Shown in pieces: positions 1-8,345 of a stretch of 64,000 nucleotides of DNA. Positions within the stretch are counted from its first letter, which is position 1. Every line of letters begins with the position of its first letter. Origin of the DNA: Hydrogenophaga sp. NFH-34 (GTDB lineage Bacteria; Pseudomonadota; Gammaproteobacteria; Burkholderiales; Burkholderiaceae_C). The notes beneath the pieces were generated by a model. It was given only the letters and a program-made list of their open reading frames with translations, was not told the origin of the DNA and did not search any database. The stretch spans positions 1-64,000 of the forward strand of contig NZ_JACBGE010000027.1 in NCBI RefSeq assembly GCF_021401345.1, in the 5' to 3' direction. A program made the translations under genes and the position numbers.

Positions 1-1
1 G

Positions 2-67
2 GTGGTTCTGGCATTCTTGTGGCTGTTCATCCGGGGGGATTCCTCTGAGAGTTCTGAAGCGTCGTAA
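2..67 (+). CDS. 3' end of an unidentified CDS entering from the left edge
   Basis: An open frame enters the window and stops at a TAA (65-67). The 21 visible residues are a hydrophobic stretch (VVLAFLWLFI) followed by a polar serine/glutamate-rich tail, as expected for the C-terminus of an inner-membrane protein. It is convergent with the MFS gene. Too little is present to name a family, and a chance open frame is possible. Confidence 0.3.
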   Translation: MVLAFLWLFIRGDSSESSEAS

Positions 68-117
68 CTCCAGTCTCCCAGACCCTTCCGGGTTAACAAC
101 CTATTGAGACATCACAG

Positions 118-1455
118 CTAGGCCGCGTGTTCTATGCGGCGCAGGCGCCAGGCGCACAGCGTCGCCACCAGCGCGCAGGCCGACGACAGCCAGAACACGC
201 TCGCCAGCCCCAGGCGCTGCGACAGCACCCCGCCGCCGAGGCCACCGATCACGCCCGGCAGGCCGTAGCCGATCACGGTGTAGAGCGCTTGCCCGCGTCC
301 GCGCAGCCGGCCGGGAAAGTGGTGCGAGATGAGCGCGATGCAGACCGTGTGGTGGGCGGCGAAGGTGATGGCGTGCAGGGCCTGGGCCGCCAGCAGCAGC
401 GGCCAGACCTGTGGCAGGCCGGCCGTCAGTGCCATGCGCAGCGCCATCAGCCCCGCGGCCAGCACCAGCCAGCCGGTGAGGCTCAGGCGCGGCAGCCAGC
501 GGCCCTGGGTGAAGAACCAGCCGATTTCGATCACCACCGACACCGCCCACAGCAGGCCGATCACCGTCTTGCTGTAGCCCAGGCTGTCCAGGTAGAGCGA
601 GAAAAAGACGTAGATGAAGATGTGCGAGAGCACATGGAAGAACACCGCCGCGAAAAACCAGCGCACCGGCGGCTGGCGCAGCAGCGGCCAGATGGCGGGG
701 TGGTCGGTCTCCTGGTGCGCCGCTTCCCGGTGGTCCGGCAGGCACCAGACGCTGGCCACCACCGCCAGCAGGGTCGCCAGGGTCCAGCCCGGGAAGTGGC
801 CCAGGCCGAAACGCTCGAACCACCAGCCCGCCACCATCACGGTGACCAGAAAACCCAGCGAACCCCAGAGGCGCACCCGGCCATAGCGCTTCGGATCGAA
901 CGCCCCGCCCTGGCTGACCAGGTGCGCCAGCGCCGCCTCGCTCATGGGCATCATGGCGCTGGTGTGGGTGAACATCAGCAGCAGCACCCCGAACAGCGCC
1001 ACCGGCCCGAGCGGGAACCACAGCGCCAGCGAAAACACCAGCGCCGCCGTGGCCCCGTAGCGCAGCAGCTTGACGCGCTCACCCGTGCGGTCGCTCAGCG
1101 TGCCCCAGGCGTAGGGCGCAAACAGCCGCGTGGCCGACTGCACCGAGGTCAGCACGCTGATGGCGAGCAGCCCGAAGCCCAGGTCTTTCAGCCAGAGCGG
1201 CAGGTAGGGGTTGAAGAAGCCGATGTGCGCGAAGTAGCTCGCGGACAGGGCGGCAAACGGCAGGAGCTGTTGGCCCCCACGCTCCGCCGCTGCGCGGGTC
1301 GCTGCCCCCCGAGGGGGTGCGGATTCCGCTTGGGGCGGCCCGGCGCTGAATCCCTGCCCCCCACGCTCTGCCGTTTCACGGGTCGCTGCCCCCCGAGGGG
1401 GCTGATCCGCCTTGGGGCGGCCCTGCGGCAGATCGTTGCTGCTCTGCTCAGGCAC
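118..1455 (-). CDS. MFS transporter (MFS_1-like / HcaT-like family)
   Basis: Inner-membrane permease of the major facilitator superfamily, about 445 residues with about twelve hydrophobic segments. The first loop holds a typical MFS motif, the segment around GTLSDRTGERVK, after the helix beginning FAHIGFFNPYLPLWL. The overall look is of the 3-phenylpropionate-permease-like branch; the substrate cannot be read from sequence. The start is uncertain. No ATG or ribosome-binding site lies near the conserved beginning, and the frame stays open through two copies of an 84-bp repeat into the 3' end of aroC. GTG at 1455 (8-nt overlap with aroC) is chosen; GTG at 1500 is possible, as is a start inside the repeat. 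The repeat-encoded leader (PPRGAATR twice) is not part of the family fold. Confidence 0.82.
   Translation of the reverse strand: MPEQSSNDLPQGRPKADQPPRGAATRETAERGGQGFSAGPPQAESAPPRGAATRAAAERGGQQLLPFAALSASYFAHIGFFNPYLPLWLKDLGFGLLAISVLTSVQSATRLFAPYAWGTLSDRTGERVKLLRYGATAALVFSLALWFPLGPVALFGVLLLMFTHTSAMMPMSEAALAHLVSQGGAFDPKRYGRVRLWGSLGFLVTVMVAGWWFERFGLGHFPGWTLATLLAVVASVWCLPDHREAAHQETDHPAIWPLLRQPPVRWFFAAVFFHVLSHIFIYVFFSLYLDSLGYSKTVIGLLWAVSVVIEIGWFFTQGRWLPRLSLTGWLVLAAGLMALRMALTAGLPQVWPLLLAAQALHAITFAAHHTVCIALISHHFPGRLRGRGQALYTVIGYGLPGVIGGLGGGVLSQRLGLASVFWLSSACALVATLCAWRLRRIEHAA
1271..1430. repeat. Two tandem 84-bp GC-palindromic repeats
   Basis: Two near-identical units start at 1271 and 1355. Each carries GGGTCGCTGCCCCCCGAGGG and, after a variable spacer, CTTGGGGCGGCC. 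The unit length is 84 bp, a multiple of three, so the MFS reading frame passes through both copies without a stop. A third copy of the core lies at 8288-8331. The sequence behaves like a short interspersed intergenic repeat, here sitting between aroC and the MFS core or inside its 5' end. Confidence 0.8.
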
Positions 1456-2548
1456 GTCCAGCCGCGGCAATATCGGGCGTGTCCACGTGTACGTCGCCAC
1501 ACTGCGCGCGGTGGCGCAACGCGTGGTCCATCACCACCAGGGCCAGCAACGCTTCCATGATGGGTGCGGCGCGGATGCCCACGCAGGGGTCGTGGCGGCC
1601 CTTGGTGATGACCTCGGTCGGCGTGCCCGCCACGTCGATGGAGTCGCGCGGGATCAGGATGGAGCTGGTGGGCTTGATGGCGACCGACACGTCCAGGTCC
1701 TGCCCGGTGCTGATGCCGCCGAGCACGCCGCCGGCCTTGTTGCCGGCAAAGCCGCCAGGCGTGAGCGCATCGCCATGGGTGGAGCCCTTGTCGGCGACCG
1801 ACGCAAAGCCGGCGCCGATCTCCACGCCCTTGACCGCGTTCAGACCCATCATGGCGTGGGCGATGTCGGCGTCGAGCTTGTCGTACAGCGGCTGGCCCAG
1901 GCCCACCGGCATGTTCTTCGCCACCACGCGCAGGCGCGCGCCGCACGAATCACCGCTCTTGCGCAGCGCGTTCATGTAGTCCTCCAGCGCCGACACGTCG
2001 GCCACCGGGGCGAAAAACGGGTTGTTCGGCACATGGTCCCAGCTCTCGAAACCGATGGGGAGCTCGCCGACCTGCGTCATGCAGGCGTGAAAGGTGGTGC
2101 CGAACTTTTCCTTCAACCACTTCTTGGCCACCGCACCGGCCGCCACCGTCGGCGCGGTCAGGCGGGCCGAGCTGCGGCCACCACCGCGCGGGTCGCGGAT
2201 GCCGTACTTTTGCCAATAGGCGTAGTCGGCGTGGCCCGGGCGGAAGGTCTGCAGGATGTTGCCGTAGTCCTTGCTGCGCTGGTCGGTGTTGCGGATCAGC
2301 AGGGCAATCGGCGTGCCGGTGGTCTTGCCTTCGTAGACGCCGCTGAGGATTTCGACCGCGTCGGGCTCGTTGCGCTGGGTCACGAACTTGCTGGTGCCCG
2401 GGCGGCGGCGGTCCAGATCGTGCTGGATGTCGGCCTCGGTCAGCGCCATGCCGGGCGGGCAGCCGTCGATCACGCAGCCGATGGCCGGGCCATGGGATTC
2501 ACCGAAGTTGGTGATGCAAAACAGGGTGCCGAAGGTGTTGCCGCTCAT
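1448..2548 (-). CDS. aroC: Chorismate synthase
   Basis: Catalyses the last shikimate-pathway step, 5-enolpyruvylshikimate-3-phosphate to chorismate, using reduced FMN as catalyst; cytosolic tetramer. The protein has 366 residues, the normal length. Family signatures are visible: GESHGPAIGCVIDGCPPG near the N-terminus, GGGRSSARLTAPTVAAGA in the middle, and RHDPCVGIRAAPI near the C-terminus. The ATG at 2548 begins MSGNTFGTLF, the standard start; the frame runs further upstream but that part is low-complexity shadow. The MFS gene follows downstream on the same strand with its start at or inside the aroC 3' end. The cupin gene is divergent. Confidence 0.97.
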   Translation of the reverse strand: MSGNTFGTLFCITNFGESHGPAIGCVIDGCPPGMALTEADIQHDLDRRRPGTSKFVTQRNEPDAVEILSGVYEGKTTGTPIALLIRNTDQRSKDYGNILQTFRPGHADYAYWQKYGIRDPRGGGRSSARLTAPTVAAGAVAKKWLKEKFGTTFHACMTQVGELPIGFESWDHVPNNPFFAPVADVSALEDYMNALRKSGDSCGARLRVVAKNMPVGLGQPLYDKLDADIAHAMMGLNAVKGVEIGAGFASVADKGSTHGDALTPGGFAGNKAGGVLGGISTGQDLDVSVAIKPTSSILIPRDSIDVAGTPTEVITKGRHDPCVGIRAAPIMEALLALVVMDHALRHRAQCGDVHVDTPDIAAAGRA

Positions 2549-2800
2549 CCGGCGATTATCCCCGACGCCATCCCCGGGCCCACAGCCCGCGCTGGTGCAT
2601 GCACCGCCTCCCGCCGGGCAGGCGGATCCCCGGCCAGCGCCGCAACGGTGCACCCCACAGCGCCAGGCAACGTGCGCCGGGCCCTTGCCGTGCACGCCGC
2701 ACCAGCGCGAACCCCGATGCACCGTGGAATGCTTTGTGCATCACGCAAAGCGGCCAGGCACAGGCCGCCTCCAACCCCCTCACACCGAAAGGAACGCACC

Positions 2801-3223
2801 ATGCTGGACCGGACCGGAACCCTCTTCTCCCACGTCAAACCCGCCGACACCGACTTCAAGGGCGGCGGTCTGCGCGATTTTTTCCTGTATCGCGACCTGG
2901 GGGTCGCCGAGGCCACGCACGGCAAGGTGATCGCACACCTGGTGAAGGCCAACCTGCCACCCGATGGCGGCACGGGCTGGCACCGCCACGAAGCCGACTT
3001 CCAGATCGTGATCATGACCAAGGGCTGGGCCAAGTTCATGTACGAGGACAAGGTCACCCTGGTCGAGGCCGGCGACGTGGTGCACCAGCGCCCCGGCATC
3101 CGCCACTACCTGTTCGACTACTCGCCGGACATGGAATACCTGGAAATCGTGTCGCCGGCCGACTTCAAGAGCGTGGATGTCGACCCGGTTTGCGACATTC
3201 CCCCGCCCACCCCCTGGCCGTGA
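2801..3223 (+). CDS. Small cupin-domain protein
   Basis: A 140-residue single-domain cupin. The first cupin motif is recognisable in GWHRHEADFQIVIMTKGWAK, with HRH and the following glutamate as likely metal ligands. The second is in VEAGDVVHQRPGIRHYLFDY, with the distal His. Such proteins are cytosolic beta-barrels binding one divalent metal, acting as small dioxygenases, isomerases or sensors; which applies here cannot be told. The ATG at 2801 has AAAGGA about 9 nt upstream. The gene stands alone between aroC (divergent) and a glutathione S-transferase gene (convergent). Confidence 0.85.
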   Translation: MLDRTGTLFSHVKPADTDFKGGGLRDFFLYRDLGVAEATHGKVIAHLVKANLPPDGGTGWHRHEADFQIVIMTKGWAKFMYEDKVTLVEAGDVVHQRPGIRHYLFDYSPDMEYLEIVSPADFKSVDVDPVCDIPPPTPWP

Positions 3224-3361
3224 AGAGGCCTCCCTGCGCCGCTTGACGGCGCCCCCCTCCGTGGCGCGCCTTCGGCGCTTGGTGGGTGACGGCACCTGTG
3301 ACCGGGCCCAGCCCGTTCCACGGTGCCCTGGCCTGAAGGCCGCAACAGGCGAAGGCGTGGA

Positions 3362-4018
3362 TCAGAACTCCGCGTCGAGTTCGTCGATTTCGTCCGGCTC
3401 GGCCTGGGCCGCGGCCACCCATTCGCGCATGGCCGGCAAGGCCATGATGTGGCCGCAGTAGGCGGCGCAGGCTTCGGGCATGTCCACGTCATAGGTCAGG
3501 AAACGCGTGACCACCGGCGCGAACATCGCGTCGGCCATGCAGGGTTTGGCACCGAACAGGTATGGGCCGCCGTAGGTTTCCAGGCAGTCCAGCCAGATCG
3601 CCTGGATGCGCTCGATGTCGGTCTTGGCGCGCGACCAGATCTTGAACCCCGGAAACCGCCCCTTGATGTTCATCGGCAGCGACGACCGCAGCGCCGAAAA
3701 CCCCGAGTGCATTTCGCCGCAGATCGCGCGGCAATGGGCGCGGGCCGCCCGATCGGCCGGCAGCAACCCGGCCTTGGGCTTGATCTCGTTGAGGTATTCG
3801 CCGATGGCCAGCGTGTCCCAGACATGCACGCCATCGTGATCGATCGCCGGCACCCGCATGGACGACGACAACAACAGCATCTCGGCCTTCATGTCCGGGT
3901 CGTCGGGCGGGATCACGTGCTCGGTGAAATCGAGCTTGACCAGTTTCGCCATGAGCCAGCCACGCAGGGCCCAGGCGCCGTAGTTCTTGCTGCTGATGGT
4001 CAATACCGCTTTGGCCAT
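3362..4018 (-). CDS. Glutathione S-transferase family protein
   Basis: A 218-residue cytosolic protein with the two-domain GST layout. An N-terminal thioredoxin-like half begins MAKAVLTISSKNYGAW and contains MRVPAIDHDGVHVWDTLAI, the cis-proline and glutathione gamma-glutamyl binding region. An all-alpha C-terminal half contains the LFGAKPCMADAMFAPVVTRF segment typical of the GST C-terminal domain. The serine in SSKNYGAW is a candidate thiol-activating residue. ATG at 4018 is chosen because AGGAG lies about 9 nt upstream; the frame runs further up without support. The gene ends in an acidic tail. The substrate is unknown. It is divergent from phaZ. Confidence 0.9.
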   Translation of the reverse strand: MAKAVLTISSKNYGAWALRGWLMAKLVKLDFTEHVIPPDDPDMKAEMLLLSSSMRVPAIDHDGVHVWDTLAIGEYLNEIKPKAGLLPADRAARAHCRAICGEMHSGFSALRSSLPMNIKGRFPGFKIWSRAKTDIERIQAIWLDCLETYGGPYLFGAKPCMADAMFAPVVTRFLTYDVDMPEACAAYCGHIMALPAMREWVAAAQAEPDEIDELDAEF

Positions 4019-4175
4019 GACAAGTTGCTCCTCTGAGGCCAGACGCTCAGCAAGCCTTGTGCCATCTGCAAACGGTCTGACCGGGCCTCCACGCACCAGG
4101 GCGGTGCAATGGCTGCGGCCGACGTGAGCTGGCCCACAAATTGCTGCCAGCCCCGGCATCCACAGGAAGATGCTC

Positions 4176-5393
4176 ATGCTGTACCAGGCCTATCAGCTCC
4201 AGAACGACCTGCTGTCGCCCCTGCGCCTGCTGGCCCAGAACCTGAGCGCCACGCTCTGGGTCCGGGACACCGAAAAAACCCTGCTGCGCCAGATGTCCGC
4301 CGCCTGCGAGGTGATTTCCCGCCTGCGGCTGACACACGCCCGGCCGGCCTACGGCATCGACAGCGTGCTCGTCGGGGAGCGCGAGGTGCCAGTGAACGAA
4401 GAGGCTGTGCTCAAACTGCCTTTCGGCACCCTGCTGCGCTTCCGCAAGAACGCCGACGGCCTGCCCCCCCAACCCCCCGTGCTGCTGGCCGCGCCCCTGT
4501 CCGGGCACTTCGCCACGCTGCTGCGCGACACGGTGCGCACCCTGCTGCAGGACCACGACGTCTACATCACCGACTGGCACAACGCCCGCGATGTCGGCCT
4601 GCGCCACGGCGCCTTCGGGCTGGAGGACTACATCAGCTACATGATCCGGTTTCTGGAGACGGTCGGTGAAGGCGTGCACATGGTCGCCGTCTGCCAGCCC
4701 TGCGTGGCGGCGTTGGCCGCCACCGCCGTGATGGCCGAGGACGACCACCCCGCCACCCCGCGCAGCCTGACGCTGATGGCCGGCCCGGTGGACTGCCGCG
4801 TCAACCCCACCGAGGTCAACCGCCTGGCCACGGGCAAACCCATCGAATGGTTCGAGAAGAACCTCATCAGCCATGTGCCATTGCCGCACGCCGGCTTCAT
4901 GCGACGCGTCTACCCGGGCTTCGTGCAGCTGACGGCCTTCATGAGCATGAACATGGAGCGCCACCAGCAATCGTTCCAGCACATGTACGAGCACCTGGTC
5001 GAAGGCCGCTCCGACGAAGCCCGCACCATCCAGACCTTCTACGACGAATACCTGGCCGTCAACGACCTGCCGGCCGAGTTCTACCTGGAAACCGTGGAAA
5101 AGGTGTTCCAGACCTACGACCTCGCCCTGGGCAAGCTGCAGTACCGGGGCCGCACCGTGAACCCGGGCGCCATCCGCCGCACCGCGCTGATGACGGTGGA
5201 AGGCGAGCGCGACGACATCTGCGCCATCGGCCAGACCGTCGCCGCACAGGACCTGTGCAAGAACGTGCGCCCCTACCTGAAAACGCACCACATCCAGACC
5301 GGCGTGGGCCACTACGGTGTGTTCAGCGGCCGCAAGTGGAACCAGCAGATCTACCCGCGTGTGCGCGAGGTGATCCACTCGGTGGCGGCTTGA
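4176..5393 (+). CDS. phaZ: Intracellular polyhydroxyalkanoate depolymerase
   Basis: Hydrolyses stored native poly-3-hydroxybutyrate granules in the cytoplasm. The protein has 405 residues from the ATG at 4176, with AGGAA 7 nt upstream; an ATG at 4170 is in frame but too close to that site. It starts MLYQAYQLQNDLLSP, as PhaZ proteins of this group do. The nucleophile of this family is a cysteine in place of the lipase-box serine, and Cys173 in VAVCQPCVAA fits. A conserved late GVGHYGVFSGRKWN block supplies the catalytic histidine. It implies the organism accumulates PHB. No other pha gene is nearby; the downstream lipoprotein gene is convergent. Confidence 0.93.
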   Translation: MLYQAYQLQNDLLSPLRLLAQNLSATLWVRDTEKTLLRQMSAACEVISRLRLTHARPAYGIDSVLVGEREVPVNEEAVLKLPFGTLLRFRKNADGLPPQPPVLLAAPLSGHFATLLRDTVRTLLQDHDVYITDWHNARDVGLRHGAFGLEDYISYMIRFLETVGEGVHMVAVCQPCVAALAATAVMAEDDHPATPRSLTLMAGPVDCRVNPTEVNRLATGKPIEWFEKNLISHVPLPHAGFMRRVYPGFVQLTAFMSMNMERHQQSFQHMYEHLVEGRSDEARTIQTFYDEYLAVNDLPAEFYLETVEKVFQTYDLALGKLQYRGRTVNPGAIRRTALMTVEGERDDICAIGQTVAAQDLCKNVRPYLKTHHIQTGVGHYGVFSGRKWNQQIYPRVREVIHSVAA

Positions 5394-5412
5394 GAGCGGC
5401 CAAGCGCCCTTC

Positions 5413-6183
5413 TCAGCGCACCCACATGCGTTCGCGACCGAGATCGATCACCTGACGGTCAGCCACCTCCAGCACCTTGCGGAAGCGCACGACCGTCCTC
5501 ATCCGCTGGTAAGTGGATTCCACCTGGGCCACCGTGCCGCCTACGGGCGTGACGGTATGGCCATTCTGCATGTAGCCGGATGCTTGGTAGTCCGTTCCGA
5601 CGTGGTGGTCCTTGCGACGCATGGTGTAGATAGAAATGTCGTCAGACACCAGCGCGTAGCGCCCCGGTCCCACGCCCGATATCACGAAGTTCCCGCTGGC
5701 ATCGGTGCGCGCCATCCACGCCTGCCGAAACACCTTCGGATGGGGAATATGGTTTTCGATGCGGGTATTGTTGCTGGTGAAAAACCCATTGCGGTCCTGC
5801 CGGTTTTTCTCATCCAGCTGCAGCCACTGCTGCACGTGATCGGTCAGCGGCATCAGCCACACCCGGATGTTGGCGGCCGACTGCTCGTTCGAGCCAACAC
5901 CCAGCAACCCGTCTTCGACACCCGCATCCCGGCCATGGCGGACGATCCGGTGATACAGCCCGCCCTGGATGCGAGCGTTGCCCGCCACCAGCCGTGTCCG
6001 AGCCTGCTTCTCGTCGAAAGCGGGCGCCTGCACAGGCACGTCGACCGGGGTGCCCAGCCATTTTTCCTTCTGTTTCTGCTCGCGCGCCACTTGGTACGGG
6101 TCCAGAGTCAGGCAACCGCCCAACAACATGACCGAAGCCATCAACCCAACGCGCAGCCCAGCGTCCTTCGTCGCTTTCATCAT
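5413..6183 (-). CDS. Uncharacterised lipoprotein with a carboxypeptidase-regulatory-like segment
   Basis: A 256-residue exported protein with an n-region (MMKATKDAGLR), a hydrophobic core and the lipobox LLGGC, giving Cys24 as the lipidated residue. After a charged linker, the region around DASGNFVISGVGPGRYALVSD resembles the carboxypeptidase-regulatory/transthyretin-like fold, which often sits on cell-surface proteins. The C-terminus is basic. GGGAG lies upstream of two consecutive ATGs (6183 and 6180). I do not recognise a named family, and the function is unknown. It is convergent with phaZ and transcribed in the same direction as the CBS gene, from which it is separated by a terminator. 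Confidence 0.75.
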   Translation of the reverse strand: MMKATKDAGLRVGLMASVMLLGGCLTLDPYQVAREQKQKEKWLGTPVDVPVQAPAFDEKQARTRLVAGNARIQGGLYHRIVRHGRDAGVEDGLLGVGSNEQSAANIRVWLMPLTDHVQQWLQLDEKNRQDRNGFFTSNNTRIENHIPHPKVFRQAWMARTDASGNFVISGVGPGRYALVSDDISIYTMRRKDHHVGTDYQASGYMQNGHTVTPVGGTVAQVESTYQRMRTVVRFRKVLEVADRQVIDLGRERMWVR

Positions 6184-6290
6184 CGTTCTCCCTGTTTCGT
6201 CATAACGGCGCCGGCAAGCGCCGCAACAGGGATTCTAGATATTCGCGAAGGCAACACCCTGGGACGGGTTCCCCGCCCTGTGCAGGCAGC

Positions 6291-6316
6291 AAAAAGCCCT
6301 GCTATGCAGGGCTTTC
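6291..6316 (-). terminator. Factor-independent terminator after the CBS-domain gene
   Basis: Perfect stem AAAGCCCTG (6293-6301) and CAGGGCTTT (6307-6315) with a 5-nt loop. Read on the minus strand it ends in a run of five T. It lies 23 nt after the CBS gene stop, so it should end that transcript before the lipoprotein gene. Confidence 0.85.
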
Positions 6317-6338
6317 CAGGGGCGTAGCGCCAATGCCT

Positions 6339-6809
6339 TCAGGGCAGGTTCGGTTCGTTCTTGCCTTCCGGCTCTTCCTCGGGCCAGTCGCGGATGTAGG
6401 CCTTGAGCATCTTGTTCTCGAAGTTCTGGGCATCGACCACGGCCTTGGCCACGTCGTAGAAGCTGATCACGCCCATGAGCATGCGGTTCTCGATCACGGG
6501 CATGTAGCGCGCGTGGCGGTCCAGCATCATGCGGCGCACCTCGTCCATCTCGGTGGCCATGGTGCAGGTCAGCGGGCCCGGGTCCATGGCACGGTAGACC
6601 GTCGTGGCCGCGAAGCTGCCGCCGTTCTTGACCACCGCCTGAATCACTTCGCGGAAGGTCAGCATGCCCACCACCAGGCCGTTGGCCATGACCACCAGCG
6701 ACCCGATGTCTTTTTCGGACATCAGCTTGGCAGCGTCGGCCAGATGGTCTTCGGGTGTGATGGTGTAGAGCGTGTTGCCTTTGACACGCAGGATGTCACT
6801 GACCTTCAT
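6339..6809 (-). CDS. CBS-pair domain protein
   Basis: A 156-residue cytosolic protein made almost wholly of two CBS motifs: residues about 8-60 (TITPEDHLADAAKLMSEKDI, then a VVGMLTFREV strand) and about 75-135 (CTMATEMDEVRRMMLDRHAR, then LMGVISFYDV). CBS pairs bind adenosine ligands such as AMP, ATP or SAM and act as regulators or energy sensors; stand-alone ones of this size are common in betaproteobacteria and mostly uncharacterised. ATG at 6809 is chosen for the GAGGAG upstream. It is divergent from the metY-type gene and followed by its own terminator. Confidence 0.9.
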   Translation of the reverse strand: MKVSDILRVKGNTLYTITPEDHLADAAKLMSEKDIGSLVVMANGLVVGMLTFREVIQAVVKNGGSFAATTVYRAMDPGPLTCTMATEMDEVRRMMLDRHARYMPVIENRMLMGVISFYDVAKAVVDAQNFENKMLKAYIRDWPEEEPEGKNEPNLP

Positions 6810-6946
6810 GGCGCTTCTCCTCGGGATAGGTGCTGTCGCCGGCTGGGCTGGCGTGGGTATGAATATAGCCCACAATCCGCCCTGAAACGCAGGCAGCGCG
6901 CCACCCCGACCTGCGATGCACCCGCCTTTTTCGAGGAGACCCCGAC

Positions 6947-8260
6947 ATGCCCGGTTATTCCGACCCCGGCTTCGACACGCTGGCGCTGCACGCCGGTGCC
7001 GCGCCGGACCCCGCCACCGGCGCGCGCGCCGTGCCCATCCACCTGACGACCTCCTTCGTCTTCGAATCCAGCGATCACGCCGCCGCCCTGTTCAACCTGG
7101 AGCGCGCCGGCCACGTCTACAGCCGCATCAGCAACCCGACCAACGCGGTGTTTGAACAGCGCATGGCGGCGCTGGAAGGGGGCATCGGCGCCATTTCGGT
7201 GGCCAGCGGCCAGGCGGCGCTGCACCTCTCCATTGCCACGCTGATGGGCGCGGGTTCGCACATTGTCGCCAGCACCGCGCTCTACGGCGGCAGCCAGAAC
7301 CTGCTGCATTACACGCTGCGGCGCTTCGGCATCGAGACCACGTTCGTGAAGCCCGGCGACATCGACGGCTGGAAGGCCGCCGTGCGGCCCAACACGAAAC
7401 TGTTCTTCGGCGAGACCGTGGGCAACCCGGGCCTGGACGTGCTGGACATCCCGACGGTGAGCCAGATCGCGCACGAGGCGAAGGTGCCGCTGCTGGTGGA
7501 CAGCACGCTGACCACGCCCTACCTGATCAAGCCCTTCGAGCACGGCGCCGATCTGGTCTACCACTCGGCCACCAAATTCCTCAGCGGCCACGGCACCGTG
7601 ATCGGCGGTGTGGTGGTGGACGCTGGCAGCTTCGACTGGGATGCCTCGGGCAAGTACCCCGAGCTGACCGAAGCCTACGACGGCTTCCACGGCATGACCT
7701 TCAGCGAAGAGAGCACCGTCGGCGCCTTCCTGCTGCGCGCACGACGCGAAGGCCTGCGCGACTTCGGCGCCTGCCTCAGCCCTCACAGCGCCTGGCTGAT
7801 CCTGCAGGGGCTGGAGACGCTGCCGCTGCGCATGGAGCGCCACATGGGCAACACCGAGAAGGTGGTGGCTTTCCTCGCCAGCCACCCGCTGGTGAGCCGC
7901 GTCGGTCACCCGCTGCTCGAATCGCACCCCAGCCACGCGCTGGCGAACAAGCTGCTGCGCCACGGTGCCAAGGGTGCCGGCTCGGTGTTCAGCTTCGACA
8001 TCCAGGGATCGCGCGAACAGGGCAAGGCCTTCATCGAAACGCTCAAGATCTTCAGCCACCTGGCCAACGTGGGCGACTGCCGCTCGCTGGTGATCCACCC
8101 CGCCAGCACCACGCACTTCCGCATGAGCGACGAGGCACTGGCGGGCGCCGGCATCGGCCCCGGCACGATCCGCCTCTCCATCGGCCTGGAAGACCCGGAC
8201 GACCTGATCGACGATCTGAAGCGCGCGCTCAAAGCGGCAGAGAAGGCGGGGAATCAATGA
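6947..8260 (+). CDS. metY: O-acetylhomoserine/O-succinylhomoserine sulfhydrylase, PLP-dependent
   Basis: Forms homocysteine (or methionine) from an activated homoserine and sulfide, the direct-sulfhydrylation route to methionine; cytosolic. The 437-residue length fits MetY better than MetB or MetC. Cys/Met-metabolism PLP-family features are present: YSRISNPTNAVFEQRMAALEG, SGQAALHLSI, the lysine that binds PLP (Lys210 in YHSATKFLSGHGT), and the C-terminal SLVIHPASTTHF. GAGGAG lies about 9 nt before the ATG. MetY and MetZ subgroups are hard to separate by eye, so the acyl donor is not certain. It is followed by an 85-bp gap with an interspersed repeat, then the hydrolase-P450 pair. Confidence 0.9.
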   Translation: MPGYSDPGFDTLALHAGAAPDPATGARAVPIHLTTSFVFESSDHAAALFNLERAGHVYSRISNPTNAVFEQRMAALEGGIGAISVASGQAALHLSIATLMGAGSHIVASTALYGGSQNLLHYTLRRFGIETTFVKPGDIDGWKAAVRPNTKLFFGETVGNPGLDVLDIPTVSQIAHEAKVPLLVDSTLTTPYLIKPFEHGADLVYHSATKFLSGHGTVIGGVVVDAGSFDWDASGKYPELTEAYDGFHGMTFSEESTVGAFLLRARREGLRDFGACLSPHSAWLILQGLETLPLRMERHMGNTEKVVAFLASHPLVSRVGHPLLESHPSHALANKLLRHGAKGAGSVFSFDIQGSREQGKAFIETLKIFSHLANVGDCRSLVIHPASTTHFRMSDEALAGAGIGPGTIRLSIGLEDPDDLIDDLKRALKAAEKAGNQ

Positions 8261-8287
8261 GCCCCCACGTTCATCACTTCGTGTATT

Positions 8288-8331
8288 CACTGCCCCCCGA
8301 GGGGGCGAAGGCCTCCCTTGGGGCGGCCCGG
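8288..8331. repeat. Third copy of the GC-palindromic intergenic repeat
   Basis: CACTGCCCCCCGAGGGGG followed by CTTGGGGCGGCCCGGCGGGAGG, matching the core and right arm of the 1271-1430 repeats. It fills most of the gap between the metY-type gene and the hydrolase gene and can fold into a strong hairpin. Confidence 0.7.
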
Positions 8332-8345
8332 CGGGAGGCCTGAAC

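Noticed and set aside
127..1560. Long plus-strand open frame of 477 codons opposite the MFS gene
   Set aside because: Arg/Gln/His-rich composition with no family resemblance; it mirrors the MFS gene, as expected in GC-rich DNA.
3224..3361. Gap between the cupin and GST genes examined for RNA or repeat elements
   Set aside because: Only weak GC-rich inverted segments were seen; nothing matches the 84-bp repeat core or a terminator.
6810..6946. Possible SAM or SAH riboswitch before the metY-type gene
   Set aside because: No recognisable SAM-I, SAM-II or SAH core or pseudoknot could be traced in the 137 nt, which also serve the divergent CBS gene.
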